Of a stretch of 64,000 nucleotides of DNA, positions 60,862 through 64,000 are shown in pieces. The stretch's first letter is position 1. Each line of letters begins with the position of its first letter. The stretch lies in NCBI GenBank assembly GCA_035652815.1, contig DASRDB010000023.1:1-64000 (forward strand), given 5' to 3'. The notes under the pieces are model-generated. The model worked only from the letters and a program-made list of their open reading frames with translations, made no database searches and was not told the DNA's origin. The position numbers and the translations under genes were made by a program. This stretch comes from DASRDB01 sp035652815 (GTDB lineage: Bacteria; Chloroflexota; Ktedonobacteria; Ktedonobacterales; Ktedonobacteraceae).

Positions 60862-62094
60862 ATGGCAATCGAAACGAAAAGCACTACTTTTAGTCCTGAT
60901 AAACATGAAGAAGAGGTTCAGGAGGAGAACCTCAGCAAAGAGACTCGTACTTATCTTGATACCTTGAACAGCCACACAACCGGCCTGACTCCGCCGCTGC
61001 CACCAGGAAAGCGGCCTGTAGCTATCGGTCGTCCCTGGTGGCGCAGCATTACCTCGCCGCTCGCCGTTCTGTTTATCGCGGTAGCGGTGCTGCTTGCTCT
61101 GGTCAGCTTCGGTATGGGGGCTTCAATCAATGCCCCGGTGGTCAGTTCCAGCAACAACAGCGCGAGTAGCTCCAGCAGCAGCTCATCGTCATCGATGGAC
61201 TCGCAATCTGGCACGCAGACGACGCCATCGAACGTGCCGAACGCGACGCAGAACTATGGCAACCAGTTGGCCAAATACACGATTGACCCGGATGGGGCCA
61301 AACACTTCACTCTGACCGCTTACCAGGTTATGTGGCAGCCTGTCAAAGGCGGACAGCGCGTCCTGGCGTGGTCGATTAACGGCACCGTTCCTGGCCCGAT
61401 GATCCGCGTCACGGCTGGCGACCATGTGCGCGTCACCTTTATCAACCACTTCCCTGCGGCGACTGCTGTTCACTGGCATGGCCTTGAGGTGCCGAGCGAT
61501 CAGGATGGTGTCCCTGGTGTTGGCCAGAAACCAATCCAGCCCGGTCAGACCTACGTCTATGACTTCTATGTTCATGACAGCGATGTTGGCACGCACTGGT
61601 ATCATAGCCACTATAACGACATGGTTCAGGTTCCAGGTGGCTTCTACGGTGCGTTCATTGTTGACCCGCGTCCCGGCACTCCTGCGGCGAAAGCCTTTGC
61701 TGCCGACGTCGATTACACGATGATTATCAGTGAAATGGGCCCGTACTACGTAATCAACGGCAAGAGTTTCCCGGACACGCAGCCTATTATAGTCAAGCAT
61801 GGCCAGACCGTTCATATCCGGCTCATTGGCGCTGGTGAGATGATCCATCCGATGCACCTGCATGGGCATCTCTTCTACCTCTTCGCGCAGTCCAGCGGTC
61901 TTCTGGCACAGCCAATTCCGATGGACACGATAGAGGTTGCTCCTGGTGGAACGTATGATATCCGGTTCACGGCCTGGGCGGCCCCCGGCAGCATCTACCC
62001 GTTCCACTGCCACATCCTCTCGCACCTGATGAACCCGGGTCAGTCAGAGGGTGAGATGGGAGGTCTGATCGTCCTGGTGGAATACGCGAAGTAA
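60862..62094 (+). CDS. membrane-anchored multicopper oxidase
   Basis: A 410-aa protein. A cytoplasmic N-terminus and one helix (SPLAVLFIAVAVLLALVSFG) are followed by a Ser-rich linker and two cupredoxin domains. Copper ligands are HWHGLEVPSDQDG and HWYHSHYND in domain one, HPMHLHGHLFYL and HCHILSHLMNPGQ in domain two. The full set for T1 and T2/T3 sites suits a small laccase-like oxidase. It may oxidise copper, phenols or metals; substrate unknown. GTG at 60,844 is an alternative start; AAAGGA precedes the chosen ATG. Confidence 0.92.
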   Translation: MAIETKSTTFSPDKHEEEVQEENLSKETRTYLDTLNSHTTGLTPPLPPGKRPVAIGRPWWRSITSPLAVLFIAVAVLLALVSFGMGASINAPVVSSSNNSASSSSSSSSSSMDSQSGTQTTPSNVPNATQNYGNQLAKYTIDPDGAKHFTLTAYQVMWQPVKGGQRVLAWSINGTVPGPMIRVTAGDHVRVTFINHFPAATAVHWHGLEVPSDQDGVPGVGQKPIQPGQTYVYDFYVHDSDVGTHWYHSHYNDMVQVPGGFYGAFIVDPRPGTPAAKAFAADVDYTMIISEMGPYYVINGKSFPDTQPIIVKHGQTVHIRLIGAGEMIHPMHLHGHLFYLFAQSSGLLAQPIPMDTIEVAPGGTYDIRFTAWAAPGSIYPFHCHILSHLMNPGQSEGEMGGLIVLVEYAK

Positions 62095-62103
62095 GTCGTG
62101 AAG

Positions 62104-62137
62104 CGGGCGATCATCCCAACGGGTGGTCGCCCTTTTT
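62104..62137 (+). terminator. intrinsic terminator
   Basis: GGGCGATCATCCC pairs with GGGTGGTCGCCC across AAC, followed by TTTTTATAAAA. Ends the oxidase transcript. Confidence 0.88.
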
Positions 62138-62325
62138 ATAAAAGTCCACTTGCCAACTATGGGCTGAGAATTTTCCAACCCACAGCCCGACAAGGAAGTC
62201 GATAATTGCAGCACCCTCAAGCGGGTCGAGAACGAGCGGCAACTCCTGGTGCTTCCAGTGAGGAAAGTATAGTACTCAAGCCCGAAGAGGTCAAGTGAAA
62301 ATGCAATAACATAAGGAGAACAAAC

Positions 62326-63363
62326 ATGTTCGAACGAATTCTTGTCCCATTAGATGGTTCAGAGCGCGCTGAAAGCGCCATTCCGATAGCAGCCCGCGTA
62401 GCCCGCGCATATGATGGCTCCATTGTATTGCTCAGGGTGGTCACTACTCCTATTGAGTATGGCCCGTACCTCGCTCCCTCTGAATCCTTGATGCGTAGAA
62501 CGGTTGAGGAGGATGTAGCCGAGGCCACGAAGTACCTTGAGAGAGTCGCGAAATCAGAAGCATTGGCCGGAATTACTGTGGAGGCCAAAGCGCTTTTTGG
62601 CGCTGCTGCTCCAACCATTATGGATGCCATTCCCCTGTTCCAGATCAACCTGGTAGCGATGTGCAGTCACGGCTATACCGGCGTCAAACGCTGGATTTTA
62701 GGGAGCGTGGCAGATAAGATTGTGCGCTATGCGCCCGTGCCTGTGTTCATCCTGCGCGATGGCATGCCATTGACCACCACGCCGGAGAAGCCGGTGCGCG
62801 CCCTGGTCTCGCTGGATGGGTCTGCTCTTTCGGAAGCCGTGCTTGAGCCTGCGGCCTACCTGGTTTCCGCGCTGGCAGAGGGAACTTCAGCGCGCGGCGA
62901 ACTGCATCTCCTGCGCGTGGTAGATCTGCCCTATGCCAGCAGCACGCTGCATAGCCAGGCCTACATCACGAAGGAAACTCGCGAAAAGGCTCGCGCTGAT
63001 GCCGAGGCGTACCTGGAAAAGATGCAGAATCTGCTCTACAACGCCGGTGTTGAAATGTTCAATATCACGGTCTCCACTTCTGTAGCAAGCGATCCTGATG
63101 TAGCCGAGGCCATCGCAAAAACAGCCGAGGGCTATGACCTGATTGCTATGGCAACGCATGGCCGTAGCGGTGTAAGTCACTTCTTGCTGGGCAGCATCAC
63201 CGAGCGCGTGTTGCATACCACCAAACTGCCCTTGATGGTGGTACGCCCGCAAAAACAGGCGGCAAAAACCAGCGAGGAGCAGGTGATGGTGGAAGGAGAG
63301 GAGATCGTGGTTAACACCAGCGAGGAAAAGGGAACTGAGCAGGGTTGGGTTGGACTTCTGTAA
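62326..63363 (+). CDS. tandem universal stress protein (2x UspA)
   Basis: A 345-aa protein with two UspA domains. Domain one: ERILVPLDGSERAESAIPIA and CSHGYTGVKRWILGSVADKI; domain two: ALVSLDGSALSEAVLEPAAY and MATHGRSGVSHFLLGSITER, both with the G-2x-G-9x-G(S/T) ATP-binding pattern. An acidic tail follows. AAGGAG precedes the ATG. Paired with a second such gene 35 nt downstream. Confidence 0.93.
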   Translation: MFERILVPLDGSERAESAIPIAARVARAYDGSIVLLRVVTTPIEYGPYLAPSESLMRRTVEEDVAEATKYLERVAKSEALAGITVEAKALFGAAAPTIMDAIPLFQINLVAMCSHGYTGVKRWILGSVADKIVRYAPVPVFILRDGMPLTTTPEKPVRALVSLDGSALSEAVLEPAAYLVSALAEGTSARGELHLLRVVDLPYASSTLHSQAYITKETREKARADAEAYLEKMQNLLYNAGVEMFNITVSTSVASDPDVAEAIAKTAEGYDLIAMATHGRSGVSHFLLGSITERVLHTTKLPLMVVRPQKQAAKTSEEQVMVEGEEIVVNTSEEKGTEQGWVGLL

Positions 63364-63398
63364 CTACAATGGCCTTAGAATTTAGAAAGGAGAAGGCC

Positions 63399-64000
63399 AT
63401 GTATAAGCGCATAATGGTTCCGCTGGATGGTTCGGAGCGCGCGGAGAAAGCTCTTCCCGTAGCCGCGCGTATCGCTCGTGCTTCCAGCGGCATAGTAATA
63501 CTGGCGCAGGTGGCCGCGTTGCCTGTGACTTACACCTCCTACACGATGGCGGCCTATGCCGGCGATGCCATTGATGAGGAACTGCATAGCATCGAAAGCT
63601 ACCTGAACGATTTGAGCAAACGAGGAGTATTGCAAGGAGTGAAGACGGAGACAAAGGTGCTGTTTGGCTCGGCAGCACCTACACTTCTTTCGATTGCCAC
63701 CTCGTGTAACGCGGATTTGATCGTGATGACCAGTCACGGGCGAACGGGCCTGAAGCGCTGGGTGCTGGGCAGTGTGGCGCAGAAGATTGCGCGCACCAGC
63801 CCGGTGCCGGTGCTGGTGCTGCGCGAGAATGGCATCATGCCGGTCACATCGGCCGCAGGAAGTCGTGCCTTGCGCGCTCTTGTAACCCTGGATGGTTCGG
63901 TCATAGCAAAGGCCGCGCTTGAGCCAGCAGCTTACCTCGTCTCGGCTCTGTCCGCTCCTGGCAAGGGCGAGCTACACCTGTTGCGCGTCGTCAAACCGCC
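63399..64000 (+). CDS. universal stress protein, cut by the window edge
   Basis: The frame begins MYKRIMVPLDGSERAEKALP at ATG 63,399 with AGAAAGGAG upstream and is still open at 64,000 after 200 codons. Domain one is complete with SHGRTGLKRWVLGSVAQKIA; domain two begins ALVTLDGSVIAKAALEPAAY. A close paralogue of the preceding gene, apparently from a tandem duplication. Confidence 0.92.
   Translation, partial: MYKRIMVPLDGSERAEKALPVAARIARASSGIVILAQVAALPVTYTSYTMAAYAGDAIDEELHSIESYLNDLSKRGVLQGVKTETKVLFGSAAPTLLSIATSCNADLIVMTSHGRTGLKRWVLGSVAQKIARTSPVPVLVLRENGIMPVTSAAGSRALRALVTLDGSVIAKAALEPAAYLVSALSAPGKGELHLLRVVKP

Noticed and set aside
1..64000. tRNA or rRNA genes
   Set aside because: I scanned intergenic stretches for TTCRANNC arms with CCA ends and for conserved rRNA words and found none I could support.

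Overview
The window reads as chromosome of a Chloroflexota bacterium, most likely a Ktedonobacteria relative. Pointers are a DUF3090 protein, a fatty-acid kinase (FakA/DegV) pair, LPxWL-repeat zinc-ribbon proteins, an XRE-HTH/TPR regulator with an internal RREFL motif, and dense interspersed palindromic repeats. The assignment rests on gene content and style only; there is no rRNA or tRNA gene in the window to confirm it.

Positions 1-11,700 look like an accessory or defence region. A CRISPR array (33 full repeats plus a clipped one at the left edge) is followed by a leader. An adaptation operon on the minus strand then encodes, in transcription order, a group II-intron-type reverse transcriptase, Cas4, Cas1 and Cas2. 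No interference effector lies in the window. Upstream on the same strand, across a block of palindromic repeats, is a compact ubiquitin-like operon: a NYN-domain putative RNase, a Ubl-E2 fusion and a JAB(JAMM)-E1 fusion. An AT-richer XRE/TPR regulator closes the region.

Positions 12,000-27,900 hold housekeeping and conserved hypothetical genes: a DUF427 protein, a MidA-type methyltransferase, HolA, an MprF-like DUF2156 membrane protein, a DUF92 protein, a three-gene set (LPxWL-repeat zinc ribbon, GlmL-like ASKHA ATPase, KOW-like protein), GpmI and a TPM-domain protein. A cluster of three perfect DnaA-box 9-mers sits between the KOW-like gene and gpmI.

Positions 27,900-44,100 carry the complete F-type ATP synthase operon (atpZ/I-B-E-F-H-A-G-D-C, minus strand), a decayed PIN toxin with its antitoxin, rlmN, rpmB, an Asp23 gene, fakA/fakB, a zinc-ribbon protein, a strongly promoted structured RNA or leader of about 295 nt ahead of two small genes, DUF3090 and a D-2-hydroxyacid dehydrogenase.

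Positions 44,500-53,900 form an envelope glycan or lipid cluster: a membrane-anchored clan GH-A-like hydrolase, a GT2 and a GT39-like glycosyltransferase, a DUF362 ferredoxin, an NAD-dependent epimerase and an LPG-synthase/flippase-like membrane protein.

Positions 54,000-64,000 are signal transduction and redox stress: an orphan NarL-type regulator, a DoxX-like protein, a large hybrid-sensor kinase, a second kinase with an OmpR-type regulator, a multicopper oxidase and two universal stress proteins. Three promoters here share four direct GTGAYY repeats in near-identical spacing just upstream of the -10, which defines a small regulon probably controlled by the OmpR-type regulator.
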